This document shows positions 34,044 through 44,014 of a stretch of 64,000 nucleotides of DNA, in pieces. The translations under genes were made by a program, and so were the position numbers. The notes under the pieces were generated by a model, which worked only from the letters and a program-made list of their open reading frames with translations, was not told the DNA's origin and made no database searches. The DNA is taken from the NCBI RefSeq assembly GCF_000832125.1, contig NZ_JPRK01000004.1:62001-126000 (forward strand), in the 5' to 3' direction. Source of the DNA: Flavobacterium hibernum. Its GTDB lineage: Bacteria; Bacteroidota; Bacteroidia; Flavobacteriales; Flavobacteriaceae. Numbering within the stretch: position 1 is the first letter of the stretch; the number at the start of each line of letters is the position of its first letter.

Positions 34044-34068
34044 ATTAAAGATCGATTTTAAATAAAAG

Positions 34069-34098
34069 AACCCAACAAGTTATACTTGTTGGGTTTTT
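34069..34098 (+). terminator. obg terminator
   Basis: Arms AACCCAACAAGT and ACTTGTTGGGTT with a 3-base loop and five T; 25 bases after the stop. Confidence 0.88.
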
Positions 34099-34159
34099 CA
34101 CTAACTACCAAAACAAATAGCAAATAATTTTATATGAAATTATTCTCTATGATACTGTT

Positions 34160-34690
34160 TTACAATTGGAAATTTTTAGAAACTCCAACGCTAAACGTTT
34201 TTCCAAAATCGAATCCAAAGCGCTCTTGTCTCAAGTCGTTTTTACCATCAATATTGTCGTAATTAACTCCACCAATTGAGAAGTTTAAACCAAAACCTCT
34301 TTTCATGTTAATGAATAAAGCTGGAGTCATGTTTACATACATCCCTTTTGCATTATTTATTGAGTTTGTTTGATATCCCGCTCCTAAGTCTGTGTAAAAA
34401 GCAAATGTTTCAGAAAGAGGAAGCGCGTAACGAACAAAACCACCTATTCTGTATCTTTCTGTTTTCTCTAATCCAGCAATTTTTACATTTATAATTGAAC
34501 CTTCAACACCGGCAGTCCAATTGTCTGTAAATTGGTACCCTACTTTAGGAGAGAATTCAAAATTTGTAGATTTATCATCTCCAATTTTCTCTGAAGCAAA
34601 ACCAACATTTCCACCTAATAATACAGAACCCTTTTGTGCGTGCGATATAGTTGCAATAAATAGAGCAACTCCTAATAATAATTTTTTCAT
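34160..34690 (-). CDS. Small outer-membrane beta-barrel protein
   Basis: This 176-residue protein has a signal peptide (to SHA-QKG, about 18) and an eight-stranded OMP_b-brl-type barrel with alternating hydrophobic residues and glycine turns, ending in VSKNFQL. It likely sits in the outer membrane as a structural or transport-free porin-like protein. An inverted repeat (34722-34744) lies upstream of it and may be regulatory. It converges with obg. Confidence 0.85.
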   Translation of the reverse strand: MKKLLLGVALFIATISHAQKGSVLLGGNVGFASEKIGDDKSTNFEFSPKVGYQFTDNWTAGVEGSIINVKIAGLEKTERYRIGGFVRYALPLSETFAFYTDLGAGYQTNSINNAKGMYVNMTPALFINMKRGFGLNFSIGGVNYDNIDGKNDLRQERFGFDFGKTFSVGVSKNFQL

Positions 34691-35006
34691 TTTTAATACT
34701 TAATAGATTTATTGCGGCAAACTTACAAATCTATATTTTGTAAGAAATGATTTATGTTTAAAATTTTAAAATGAGAGTTAATTTTTACAATTAAAGTAAA
34801 GAAAAAAGGTTATTATTCTTATTTTGTATGAGTTTTATCATAATTTATATTGGTTGCTTTTAAGAAATAGCCTGATTTTTCTTGTTTATGAAATTATTAA
34901 TTTCGCAAAATTGATTCGTAATAGATCTGGATTGTTTTGTTTTTGATGATATTGCTTATTTTTTTTGCGAAAATGAGTTATATTCGCGGTACTTAAACAA
35001 AATAAC
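34691..35006. other. 316-base divergent gap with an inverted repeat
   Basis: No gene is seen. An inverted repeat with arms CTTACAAA and TTTGTAAG around a 7-base spacer (34722-34744) overlaps a TAGATTTG box on the minus strand (34726-34733), so it could be an operator on the barrel-protein promoter. The rest is AT-rich leader for both genes. Confidence 0.5.
34722..34744. promoter_or_regulatory. Inverted repeat over the barrel-protein promoter
   Basis: Arms CTTACAAA / TTTGTAAG, spacer 7 bases. It overlaps a TAnnTTTG match (minus strand, 34726-34733) 36 bases before the gene start. Confidence 0.45.
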
Positions 35007-37151
35007 ATGAAAAAAATAGTTTTATTCTTGACCATGTGCCTAATGGCTTTTCCTGTAAGAGCTGATGAAGGAATGTGGTTTTTGATGTTTATCGAAAGAT
35101 TGAACCATAGAGATATGGAAAAAATGGGCTTGCAATTAACAGCCGAAGAAATTTATAGTATTAATCATCATAGTTTAAAAGATGCGATTGTACAATTTAA
35201 TGGAGGTTGTACTGCAGAAATCGTTTCTAAAGAGGGACTGGTTTTAACTAATCATCACTGTGGATATGATGCAATTGCTGAACTTTCTACTGCTGAACAA
35301 AATTATTTAAAAGATGGTTTTTGGGCAAAGCAAAGAAGTGCAGAGATGAAACCAAAATCATTATATGTTCGTTTCTTCGTTCGTATGGATGATGTTTCTA
35401 AAAGAATTTTATCAAAAGTAAATGATAAAATGACTGAAACAGAAAGAAACAAAGCGATTCAACAAGAAATTGCTTTGATTGAGAAAGAAAATAATGAAGG
35501 TGGAAAGTACACTGTTTCTGTTCGTCCTTTCTTTCAAGGAAATGAATATTACTACTTCGTTTACCAAGATTATACTGATGTTCGTTTAGTAGGAACTCCT
35601 CCTGAAAGCGTTGGTAAATTTGGTGGAGATACAGATAACTGGGAGTGGCCTCGTCAAACTGGAGATTTCTCTATGTTTAGAGTTTATGCAGATAAAGACG
35701 GAAATCCTGCAACTTATTCTAAAGATAATGTGCCTTTGCAACCTAAACATTACTTACCTGTAAGTATTAAAGGTGTTAAAGAAAATGATTTTGCAATGAT
35801 TTTAGGATATCCTGGAAGAACAAACCGTTGGATGCCAGCTGGTGGAATTGAGCAAAATATAAAATTTGCATATCCTGCATGGGTTGAAGGTGCTAAAACC
35901 GGAATGGACCAAATGAAAAAGTATATGGATAAAGATGCAACAGTTCGTTTGCAATATGCATCTAAATATGCTTCGACAGCAAATTACTGGAAAAACCGTC
36001 AAGGTATGATAGATGCTTTAACAAAAGCGGGAACAGTTGCTACTAAAACAGAACAAGAAGATAAGTTCTATGAGTGGGCAACTAAACCGGCTAACAAAGA
36101 AAAGTACGAAAATGTAATTCCAACTATTAATGATTATTACAGAGAAACGAACTTAAAAGCGACTCACGATAATTACTTAACACAACTTTTACGTACATCT
36201 CTTTATGCAAGTGGACCAGCAAGTTTAGGTAATGCATTGATTGCTTATTATAACGAGAATGATGCTAAAAAGGCTGAAATGTTGCCTAAGATTAATGCAT
36301 TAATCGAAAATATTTATGGTGAATTTTATGCGCCACTTGAAAAAGATGTATTAACTGCACAATTGAATTTATATGCTGCAAAAGCTGCTGATTATGGTTT
36401 AGCTCCACAAGTAGCAAAAATGAAATCAGAAAATAATGGTGATTTTACTGCAGATGTTGCAAAAGCTACAGAAGTAAGTTATTTTACAACTAAAGAAAAA
36501 GTATTAGCATTTATGGCTAATCCAAAACCATTAGCGATTGTACACGATCCATTGTACATTATTTCTAATGATTTAATGACAAAATACCGTGCTAAATCAG
36601 ATGATCAAATGAAAGCTGATGATGGTTTTGCTAGTGCATACCGTAAATTAGTTGAAGGTTTAAGAGAGTCAAAATTAAACACGATTCAATATCCAGATGC
36701 AAACTCTACTTTGAGATTGACTTACGGAAAAGTTCGTGCTTTGCCAGCTGATCCTCGTAACGATGTTAAAATCAACAACTATACGACTATGGAAAGTATG
36801 GTTAAAAAATATAAAGCAGGAGATCAGGAATTTGATTTACCAAAACGTTTATTAGAATTAAACAAGAAGAAAGATTTTGGACAATATGCTGATAAAGCAG
36901 GATACATGCCAGTAAACTTTTTGACTGATAATGATATTACTGGAGGAAACTCAGGTTCACCAGTTATTAACGGAAAAGGAGAATTAATTGGAATTGCTTT
37001 TGATGGTAACATCGAAGCTATGGCTGGAGATGTTATTTTTGATCCTAAATTGCAAAGAACAATCAACGTAGATATTCGTTATGTACTTTGGATTATTGAC
37101 AAATACGCTGGAGCTAAAAACATTATTGATGAAATGACGATTATAAAATAA
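35007..37151 (+). CDS. S46-family dipeptidyl-peptidase, DPP7-like
   Basis: This 714-residue periplasmic serine peptidase has a signal peptide (to VRA-DEG, about 19). The chymotrypsin-type triad appears as TNHHC (His83/His84), the DTDNWEWPR acidic region (about 208-216) and GGNSGSP with Ser649. S46 enzymes release dipeptides from the N-terminus and feed peptide-using bacteria. The residue after FD at 665-666 is Gly667 (FDGNIEAM); DPP7 enzymes have Gly and DPP11 enzymes Arg there, so hydrophobic P1 specificity is predicted. Monocistronic with a strong terminator. Confidence 0.93.
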   Translation: MKKIVLFLTMCLMAFPVRADEGMWFLMFIERLNHRDMEKMGLQLTAEEIYSINHHSLKDAIVQFNGGCTAEIVSKEGLVLTNHHCGYDAIAELSTAEQNYLKDGFWAKQRSAEMKPKSLYVRFFVRMDDVSKRILSKVNDKMTETERNKAIQQEIALIEKENNEGGKYTVSVRPFFQGNEYYYFVYQDYTDVRLVGTPPESVGKFGGDTDNWEWPRQTGDFSMFRVYADKDGNPATYSKDNVPLQPKHYLPVSIKGVKENDFAMILGYPGRTNRWMPAGGIEQNIKFAYPAWVEGAKTGMDQMKKYMDKDATVRLQYASKYASTANYWKNRQGMIDALTKAGTVATKTEQEDKFYEWATKPANKEKYENVIPTINDYYRETNLKATHDNYLTQLLRTSLYASGPASLGNALIAYYNENDAKKAEMLPKINALIENIYGEFYAPLEKDVLTAQLNLYAAKAADYGLAPQVAKMKSENNGDFTADVAKATEVSYFTTKEKVLAFMANPKPLAIVHDPLYIISNDLMTKYRAKSDDQMKADDGFASAYRKLVEGLRESKLNTIQYPDANSTLRLTYGKVRALPADPRNDVKINNYTTMESMVKKYKAGDQEFDLPKRLLELNKKKDFGQYADKAGYMPVNFLTDNDITGGNSGSPVINGKGELIGIAFDGNIEAMAGDVIFDPKLQRTINVDIRYVLWIIDKYAGAKNIIDEMTIIK

Positions 37152-37172
37152 TCGAAGTTTTATTATAAAAGT

Positions 37173-37205
37173 AAACCCGACAGTTTTTTAAACTGTCGGG
37201 TTTTT
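37173..37205 (+). terminator. Terminator after the S46 peptidase
   Basis: Arms AAACCCGACAGTTT and AAACTGTCGGGTTT with a short loop and T run, 22 bases after the stop. Confidence 0.9.
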
Positions 37206-37210
37206 GTTTT

Positions 37211-37283
37211 TTTTCCGCCACGAATTCACGAATTATTTTTTGACAATCTTTGATAATAAAATTAGTGAATTCGTGGCGGAAAA
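37211..37283. repeat. Long hairpin with GTGAATTCGTGGCGG arms
   Basis: Arms TTTTCCGCCACGAATTCAC and its complement, 19 bases, around a 35-base spacer. A degenerate copy lies at 16025-16073. It is distinct from the terminator just upstream. Confidence 0.75.
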
Positions 37284-37331
37284 TTTTTTGCTCTATTGTT
37301 TGGGATTTGGAATTTAAAAATTGGAATTTTA

Positions 37332-40300
37332 TTAATTCACCTTCACCCGAATACCCTTAGAATGACTTGAGAATTCAGGAGCATACATACTTTCAATAGT
37401 TGTAATTCCATTACTGAATTCGCCACTGTTGTTTACTCTAATATCATATTCTAAAACATAAGTTCCTTTATCAATTCGGTCAAAGAAAAAATGAGTTGCG
37501 GCATCCTTGGTACTCATATAATATCCTAATCGATCTTTGTATTGATATTCTGAAAGAACATTTACAGGTTCAAAACAAGAAGCTCTCATATCTTTTAAAT
37601 GAACAAATTCCATATCTTCTTTTGATGTAATGATCAATCGAACTGTAACTAAGTCACCGATTTTTAATGAGTTTTTATTTGTGATTATCTCTAATTCATC
37701 ACCTTTTAAAGTACTTTTCTTTAAATACAATTCTTTCGAAACAGATAACGATGCGCCTGAATTGGTTTTGATTTTATCCAAATCTTCAAAATATTGCCAA
37801 TAAACTCCGCCATATGCAGGAACTTTTGATTTGTTTTGAATACTAATTGAAGCCATATCTTTTTTAATTTCATCAGCTTTCCAGTTTAGTTTGATATAAC
37901 CAGTTTCTGCTTCTTTTTGGTTTTCAGATAATTTTTTGGTTAGAATTTTTTCATCTCCAATTTTAATAACTGTATTGTCTTTTACGCTTAACCAATCATT
38001 TCCTTGCATTAATAAAGCATAAACAGCTTCTGTTGTCGATTTTGTAGTAGGCCAGTTTTTAGTTTGTTTGTTTTTTAATAACCAAACTTTCATTGCATCT
38101 ACAGATTTGGTATCGTGATTCACTTCGGCGAAAGCCTCAATTAATAGCGCCTGAGTTTCAATAGGTGCCTGATACCAATACCAACCAGATTTATTTGTAA
38201 TCCAGTACATACCCCAGTCTTCATTGTTAGAAGATGTTTCTTTTAGACTTTCGATGATTTTTTTTGCAGAATCACTTTCTCCCAAACGATTTAAAGTTAA
38301 AGCGGCAAGTCCTTTTTCGTACAGCGAATAAGATAACCAATCTTTCTTGGCAGTTTCCAGATACAATTTAGTTGCTTTTTTTAACGTGTCAGATAACGGA
38401 TATTTATCTAAATAAAAACTTCTTGTGTACAGATAATGCAAATCAGAATATGGATTAATCCAAATTAGTTTATCAGTTGTTTTTAAGTTTTTGGTTCTTC
38501 TTTTATAGTTCTCTAAAAACTTAGCATCTAAAAACGGAATTCCGGTTTTAGAGATTTGCTCTATTTTGCCAGCATTACTTTTACTTAATTTAGACAAATG
38601 TCCTAAACCGGCCAGAATATGTCTTGTAATATATTCGTTTTCGTCACTTCCGTCAAACCAAGCAAATGCGCCAGATGTTTTTTGTTTTTGTTTTAGTTTG
38701 TCGAAAGTTGCTTCTTGCGAAGTTTTCATTTTTTCTAAATCGAATAAAAGTGCTAGATTTTTTTTCTTTTCGTCTTCGCTTTGAGCATCATTTAACCAAG
38801 GCGTTTCTGCCAGAATAATCGATTTAAGTTCTTCATTTTCTTCTAATTTAGAATTAAGTTTTCCGTTTTTTCTCCATTCTTCAAAAACAGTTGCAATCTT
38901 CGGATTACTTGAAATAATTTCCGAAGCCAATGCATTAGCATAAAAACGTGCAAAAGTTTGCTCAGCACATTCATGTTCAAATTCCATTAAATAAGGCAAA
39001 GACTGAATCGCAATCCACGAAGGATTTGAGGTATATTCTAATGTAAATAGATGATTCTTTAAAGTCGAAGAATTGTTGTTTTTTAAATTCTCAAACGTAT
39101 ATTCTTTTGTAGAATTTTCGCGAACCCAAATTGGGATACTTTCAGTAACCAGCATATTATTGGTTAGAACCGGAAGTATGTTTTCTTCTCCATCAGAAAA
39201 ATTAGCGGACTTGGCCAAAATTTTATATTGAACGCCTTGCAAACCTTCCGGGATAGAAATTGTCCAAGTTGCGGTTGTGTTTCCAAAAGGCTCAATAGTA
39301 AAGTTTTTAACGTTTTTTGCATTGAGCATTTTACTGTCGATTGGCTGCATGGTTGTAGCATTAAAAAACTGTAAAATAGCAATTCCTGTTTTGGCTTGAT
39401 CCGTGATATTTGAGATTTTTGCCGAAATAACAATCGTGTCTTTTTCTCTAAAAAAGCGAGGGAAATTTGGTAAAACCATCAATTCTTTTTGAGTTACAAC
39501 ACTTTTCTCTAAATAACCCGTTACGGCATTTTTATTATGCGCCATTAAACGAAGTTTCCACGCGGTTAAAGCTTCGGGCGAAGTAAAGTTAAAGCTTACT
39601 TTTCCGCTAGAATCCGTTCTTAAATTGGGTAAAAAGAAGGCAGTTTCAGAAAGATTTTTTCTTGCTTTTACTTGAGTTAAGGCTTCTAAAGCAGCTTTTG
39701 TTGTCACAATTACAACTCCATTTGCGCCTTTGCTTCCGTAAAGAGCTGTTGCCTTTTCATCTTTTAGGACTTCTATAGAAAGTATATCTTTAGTATTTAT
39801 GTTATTTATATCGGTCATAATTTGCCCATCAACAACATAGATTGGGTTTTTTCCTGTAATAGACCCAGTTCCTCTAATTTTAATACCCGAAACTCTACTT
39901 TCTAAAGAATCTTCGACTCCTGCCGTATTATATACATTGTTGTCTTCTTGAACTTCTTCGTTTTGCGATCGTACAGATGCAACTGCTCCCGTTAGCATCG
40001 ATTTTTTTTGAGTTCCATATCCTACAACAACAACTTCGCTTAAACTATTTTCTTCTGGAGTTAGAGCAATGTCTATATTTTTATTTTTTGCAACTTTAAC
40101 AGACTGTTGTTTGAAACCAATGTAAGTAAATATAAGTTCTTCATTTGGCGCGGCTTCAATTTCGAAAAAACCATCAAAATCTGTAGTTGTCGATCTTGGA
40201 GTGCCTTTTACAGCAATTGAAACTCCAGGAAGTGATAAGTTAGACAGATCTCTAACGACTCCAGAAATGTTTTTTGCGTTTATTGGTTTTTTGTATTTTT

Positions 40301-43300
40301 TATTAATTTGTTTTTGATATTCTCTTTGTAAATAAACATTGCTGTTTTTATTGTTGAAATCAAATCCAAACCACATTAATTTAGTATTTTCAGTTTTAAA
40401 TTCAAGTCGATTTGAGATTGAATTTAAGTTTCGAACGTCAATATAAGTTTTTTCGAACCCTAAAGGAGATTTAGAGTTAACTTCATTATAATTATAGTCG
40501 TAAAAGGCCAATCTTCCCCAGTCGCTTTTAGAAAATTGATCTAATGAACTGTCGTACATTGAAGCTAGAACTTCGGCCTCAGATTTTGTGTTTATAGCAT
40601 TTAATTTAAAAGACCAATTTTCGTTGGTTCCGGGTTGTATTTTACTTCTAAAAGTTTCTACATTAAAGTCAAGTTTTGGTTCTTTTATTTTTAAAGCAAC
40701 CTCTATATCATTGCTATAACTGTCATTTTCAAAAATACTCTCGAAACCTATTTTTAAAGATTTGTCGAATTCATTTTTCACAGGAACTTTGATTGTGACT
40801 TCGTTGTTTTCTAAATGATAAACTTTCTGAAAAAACATTTTACTTTCATAGTTTCCGCTAACGGTGACATAAAGTTCAGGAACAATCGAAGTAAGTTTTA
40901 TTAGTGCAAAACCATCTTTTTTGGCATCGTCATTTATTTGATTGGCTGTAACTAAGGTGCCATGACGTAGTTTGTCATTACTCTGAAAAAGTACAATGTC
41001 TTGAGAGGTTTCGATAGCATTATTAAAACTGTCCTTTGCTGAAAATACAATTCTGTAATTTCCCGACTTATAATTTGAAATAAAATCTAAAGCCAGTTTT
41101 TTATCTTTTGATGAATCGATATTTTTAGAATAGACTAATGTTTCAGTTTCTTTACTTACTGGTTTTTGGTTGTTTTCGTACGGGAACAATTTTTCGAATT
41201 CCTGATCTGAAATTGATTGAATATCTGGTCTTGCAAAAACTCTTGCTTTAAATTTGTTTGCAAAAGGACTAACAAAATATATTTTAATTTCGCCTTTGGC
41301 AGCTAAAAATTCTCCATTTAGATTAGTGGTCGAAATTTCAATTTCGGTTTTATTTTTGGTTTCAATTCTGTTGGGAGCGATAAGATTAAGCATCAAATCA
41401 TGATAACCTACCTTAACAGTTGTTTGAGCTTCATGAGTTTCGCCATTGATATCTGTAACCGATGATTTTACAATATAATTGAAAACGGGTAATTGTTCTT
41501 TAATTGCATTTTTTGATGGTAATGCAATAAAATCAATTACAAATTTGCCCGAAGCATCTGTTTTGGTTTCGCCAGTTGCTACAAATTCATGCTCTTCTTG
41601 TCCGTAATAATTTCTAAAATAACTGGTGTATCTTGTTACTGTATAAGTGACTTTTGCGTCTGAAATTGAACTGCCTGCAAATGCTTTTGCAGTTCCATCG
41701 ACTTTAATTGTTTGGTTGATTTGAAATGTTTTTTTCTTGGGTTCAAAAACGATTTCAAATTTAGGGCGCTTGTATTCTTCGACTCTAAAGCTGGTTTGAG
41801 AATTATCAAAATCAACATTATCCCAAAACGGATGTTCTTCTTTAGCTTTGTTATAAACGATATCTTTTTCTGGATCTGTAGGTTCTCTGGCAACAATGCT
41901 AAAAGTGCCGGTAAGTCCTGTTTTGGGCAAAACAAATTCGCCTGAGAAAGAACCGAATTCGTTGGTTGTGACGTCAAACTCTTTCAATGTTTCATTGTTC
42001 GCATCTCTAATACTAATTTCAAACGATGTTTTAGCTACAACATTTGTTTTATTTTGTTTTTTCTGTATTGCAATTCCTTTATAAAAAACAGTTTGTCCGG
42101 GACGATAAATTGCTCTGTCTAAATAAAATTCGACTTTTCCTTTCCCTTTACTTTCCTCTTCAACATCTGTTGTATAATCGCGATTGTAACGAATATAATT
42201 TTTAACGATTAAAATAGTGTCTTTTTCTGTTGTCAATAAAAGAGGTTCGTAATTATAGTTGTTGTTTTCTTTAACGTGTGAAGCAAAACCATTTTTGTCC
42301 GTTTTGATAGTCTCATTTAAAAGTTTTATCGATACATTTTCGAGAGGCTTTCCCGTTTTTCTGTCCAAGACCTGAAAACTTTCTGTTTTATTTTTTTGCG
42401 AGGCCAAAAGCGCAATATTCGAAATTGTAATGGTTTCGTAAGCAAAAGCTTTTGTTTCTTTTAAGTCGGAGTCGCTTTCAAAATAAACCAAATAATTTCC
42501 TGTTTTCAGTTGCGGTAAGAGAATTTCTGTCGAATATTGAAAATAATCCTTTTTATTTATAAGTTGATAATCAGAAGATTTTATTGCTTTTTGCTTTTCA
42601 ATTATCACATTTACAAGACTGTCTTTATCAAGAGGAGAATTTCTAAACTCATTTATGCGATTTTGATTAATCTTAAAAAATGAAACTTTTAAATGGTCAA
42701 CATTTTTGTATTGAATAAAAGCTCTTGTGTATTCGTCGCTGTAACTATTTTTGTTAAGTTGGGCAGTTATGCTTTTCGAAGTGATAAAATCTTTTCGTTG
42801 TATTGCTGATTGGTATGCGTTTGTATTATTGTTTTTGGTTAAAATACTATCGAGTATAGCAATAGCTTTGGTGTTGTAATCAGGATGAATTGCTTTTGAG
42901 GCTTGTTGCGATAAAAGTATCGCTCTTATTAGTTGAATTTTTTGAATTGAAGTTTCGTCATTCGTGCTTTTTTGAAGCATGATTAGTGCACGAGTATAAT
43001 CTTCAATAGAATCAACCAAATTAGTTTTGCAATACAATAATCTCTCTAATTGATTGTCAATATTTGGATTGGCTTTTTCTTGTTTTTGATATAAATTTAA
43101 AAGGGTACGCAAGTTTTCATTGGGTACAAAATCTAAATTTAACGCAATAAAAACAGACGATTTTCCTAGAAGCTGTTTTTTGTACGACTCAAATTCCTTT
43201 TTTTGAATCTCCCATTGATGAACTTTTTGAGAATATATAGTGATGTTTTCCTTTAGTAAATATTCGTATAAATTTTGTGTTTTGAATTTTTCTAAAGTCG

Positions 43301-43817
43301 AATAGTCAAAAATAGATTCGTATTTTATTAAAGGAGTATTTTTTAAAATCGATTCACTTTCTAGGGTTTGCTTTAAAGATGTATTAATTTGATCTGTAAA
43401 GTTTTTTTCGGTCCATGTCAGGAAGTCTTCATTTAAGGTTGAAATGTTTGTCCTTTTTTTGATCTGATATTCATTTCTTGCATAATAATCAGTAAGACAT
43501 TTTGCATAAACTAAATTCAAAATTGCTTTTGAGGGTGTCGAAAGTCGTTTGATGTCGGTTTTAAGATTATTTAAAATCTTTGCTTGCGCATTTTCATCAA
43601 TAACCTGAAGATATTTAGATTGATAAAAAAAACATTTTATTATTTCTGCTTCGTCTTTATCCTCAATGGCTTTGTTGTATATTTTGAGAACAATTTCATT
43701 TGCCGATTTAATTTTGCCTTCGTTTTCGTGGGCAATAACCTTATCCCATTTTTTATCATTTTGTTGCGCAAAAAGTGCCGAAGAAATCAATAAGAAAACA
43801 AATAATATATTTTTCAT
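37332..43817 (-). CDS. Alpha-2-macroglobulin with inserted SusC-like domain and TonB plug
   Basis: This 2161-residue protein starts with a signal peptide (to ALFA-QQ). Residues to about 1160 hold macroglobulin-type beta domains, including YRPGQTVFYKGIA and the bait-region domain. Residues about 1183-1255 are a carboxypeptidase-D-like regulatory domain (LPGVSIAVKGT, TDFDGFFEIE), and about 1258-1372 a TonB plug (VVVVGYGTQKK, SGIKIRGTGSI, YVVDGQIM, ATALYGSKGANGVVIVTT). The macroglobulin chain resumes at about 1385 with FFLPNLRTDSSGKVSF. A thioester-type CAEQ motif (Cys1617, Glu1619, Gln1620) and helical alpha-alpha repeats follow. No barrel is present. Bacterial relatives trap proteases in the periplasm. 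The plug sits where the bait region joins the rest. The gene is alone; the upstream neighbour mpl is divergent. Confidence 0.85.
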   Translation of the reverse strand: MKNILFVFLLISSALFAQQNDKKWDKVIAHENEGKIKSANEIVLKIYNKAIEDKDEAEIIKCFFYQSKYLQVIDENAQAKILNNLKTDIKRLSTPSKAILNLVYAKCLTDYYARNEYQIKKRTNISTLNEDFLTWTEKNFTDQINTSLKQTLESESILKNTPLIKYESIFDYSTLEKFKTQNLYEYLLKENITIYSQKVHQWEIQKKEFESYKKQLLGKSSVFIALNLDFVPNENLRTLLNLYQKQEKANPNIDNQLERLLYCKTNLVDSIEDYTRALIMLQKSTNDETSIQKIQLIRAILLSQQASKAIHPDYNTKAIAILDSILTKNNNTNAYQSAIQRKDFITSKSITAQLNKNSYSDEYTRAFIQYKNVDHLKVSFFKINQNRINEFRNSPLDKDSLVNVIIEKQKAIKSSDYQLINKKDYFQYSTEILLPQLKTGNYLVYFESDSDLKETKAFAYETITISNIALLASQKNKTESFQVLDRKTGKPLENVSIKLLNETIKTDKNGFASHVKENNNYNYEPLLLTTEKDTILIVKNYIRYNRDYTTDVEEESKGKGKVEFYLDRAIYRPGQTVFYKGIAIQKKQNKTNVVAKTSFEISIRDANNETLKEFDVTTNEFGSFSGEFVLPKTGLTGTFSIVAREPTDPEKDIVYNKAKEEHPFWDNVDFDNSQTSFRVEEYKRPKFEIVFEPKKKTFQINQTIKVDGTAKAFAGSSISDAKVTYTVTRYTSYFRNYYGQEEHEFVATGETKTDASGKFVIDFIALPSKNAIKEQLPVFNYIVKSSVTDINGETHEAQTTVKVGYHDLMLNLIAPNRIETKNKTEIEISTTNLNGEFLAAKGEIKIYFVSPFANKFKARVFARPDIQSISDQEFEKLFPYENNQKPVSKETETLVYSKNIDSSKDKKLALDFISNYKSGNYRIVFSAKDSFNNAIETSQDIVLFQSNDKLRHGTLVTANQINDDAKKDGFALIKLTSIVPELYVTVSGNYESKMFFQKVYHLENNEVTIKVPVKNEFDKSLKIGFESIFENDSYSNDIEVALKIKEPKLDFNVETFRSKIQPGTNENWSFKLNAINTKSEAEVLASMYDSSLDQFSKSDWGRLAFYDYNYNEVNSKSPLGFEKTYIDVRNLNSISNRLEFKTENTKLMWFGFDFNNKNSNVYLQREYQKQINKKYKKPINAKNISGVVRDLSNLSLPGVSIAVKGTPRSTTTDFDGFFEIEAAPNEELIFTYIGFKQQSVKVAKNKNIDIALTPEENSLSEVVVVGYGTQKKSMLTGAVASVRSQNEEVQEDNNVYNTAGVEDSLESRVSGIKIRGTGSITGKNPIYVVDGQIMTDINNINTKDILSIEVLKDEKATALYGSKGANGVVIVTTKAALEALTQVKARKNLSETAFFLPNLRTDSSGKVSFNFTSPEALTAWKLRLMAHNKNAVTGYLEKSVVTQKELMVLPNFPRFFREKDTIVISAKISNITDQAKTGIAILQFFNATTMQPIDSKMLNAKNVKNFTIEPFGNTTATWTISIPEGLQGVQYKILAKSANFSDGEENILPVLTNNMLVTESIPIWVRENSTKEYTFENLKNNNSSTLKNHLFTLEYTSNPSWIAIQSLPYLMEFEHECAEQTFARFYANALASEIISSNPKIATVFEEWRKNGKLNSKLEENEELKSIILAETPWLNDAQSEDEKKKNLALLFDLEKMKTSQEATFDKLKQKQKTSGAFAWFDGSDENEYITRHILAGLGHLSKLSKSNAGKIEQISKTGIPFLDAKFLENYKRRTKNLKTTDKLIWINPYSDLHYLYTRSFYLDKYPLSDTLKKATKLYLETAKKDWLSYSLYEKGLAALTLNRLGESDSAKKIIESLKETSSNNEDWGMYWITNKSGWYWYQAPIETQALLIEAFAEVNHDTKSVDAMKVWLLKNKQTKNWPTTKSTTEAVYALLMQGNDWLSVKDNTVIKIGDEKILTKKLSENQKEAETGYIKLNWKADEIKKDMASISIQNKSKVPAYGGVYWQYFEDLDKIKTNSGASLSVSKELYLKKSTLKGDELEIITNKNSLKIGDLVTVRLIITSKEDMEFVHLKDMRASCFEPVNVLSEYQYKDRLGYYMSTKDAATHFFFDRIDKGTYVLEYDIRVNNSGEFSNGITTIESMYAPEFSSHSKGIRVKVN

Positions 43818-44014
43818 AAAGTAGTTTTTATCTATAGAGTATTATTTTTGGTAAAAGGTTGGGAAGCTTTAAAAATAAATTTCGTACAAATTACTAATTT
43901 ATCTCTAAAAGCAAATGAGACATTTTATATTTCCTTATTTTTGAAAAATAATTAACGGGTTTAATTAGTTATTTCGATTAACCAATTAAACAGTTTAACG
44001 ATCAAACATTTTAA

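Noticed and set aside
37332..43817. Assembly chimera of two genes instead of a fusion protein
   Set aside because: The frame is intact through both joins, and macroglobulin sequence continues on both sides of the insert, which a chance misjoin would not give.
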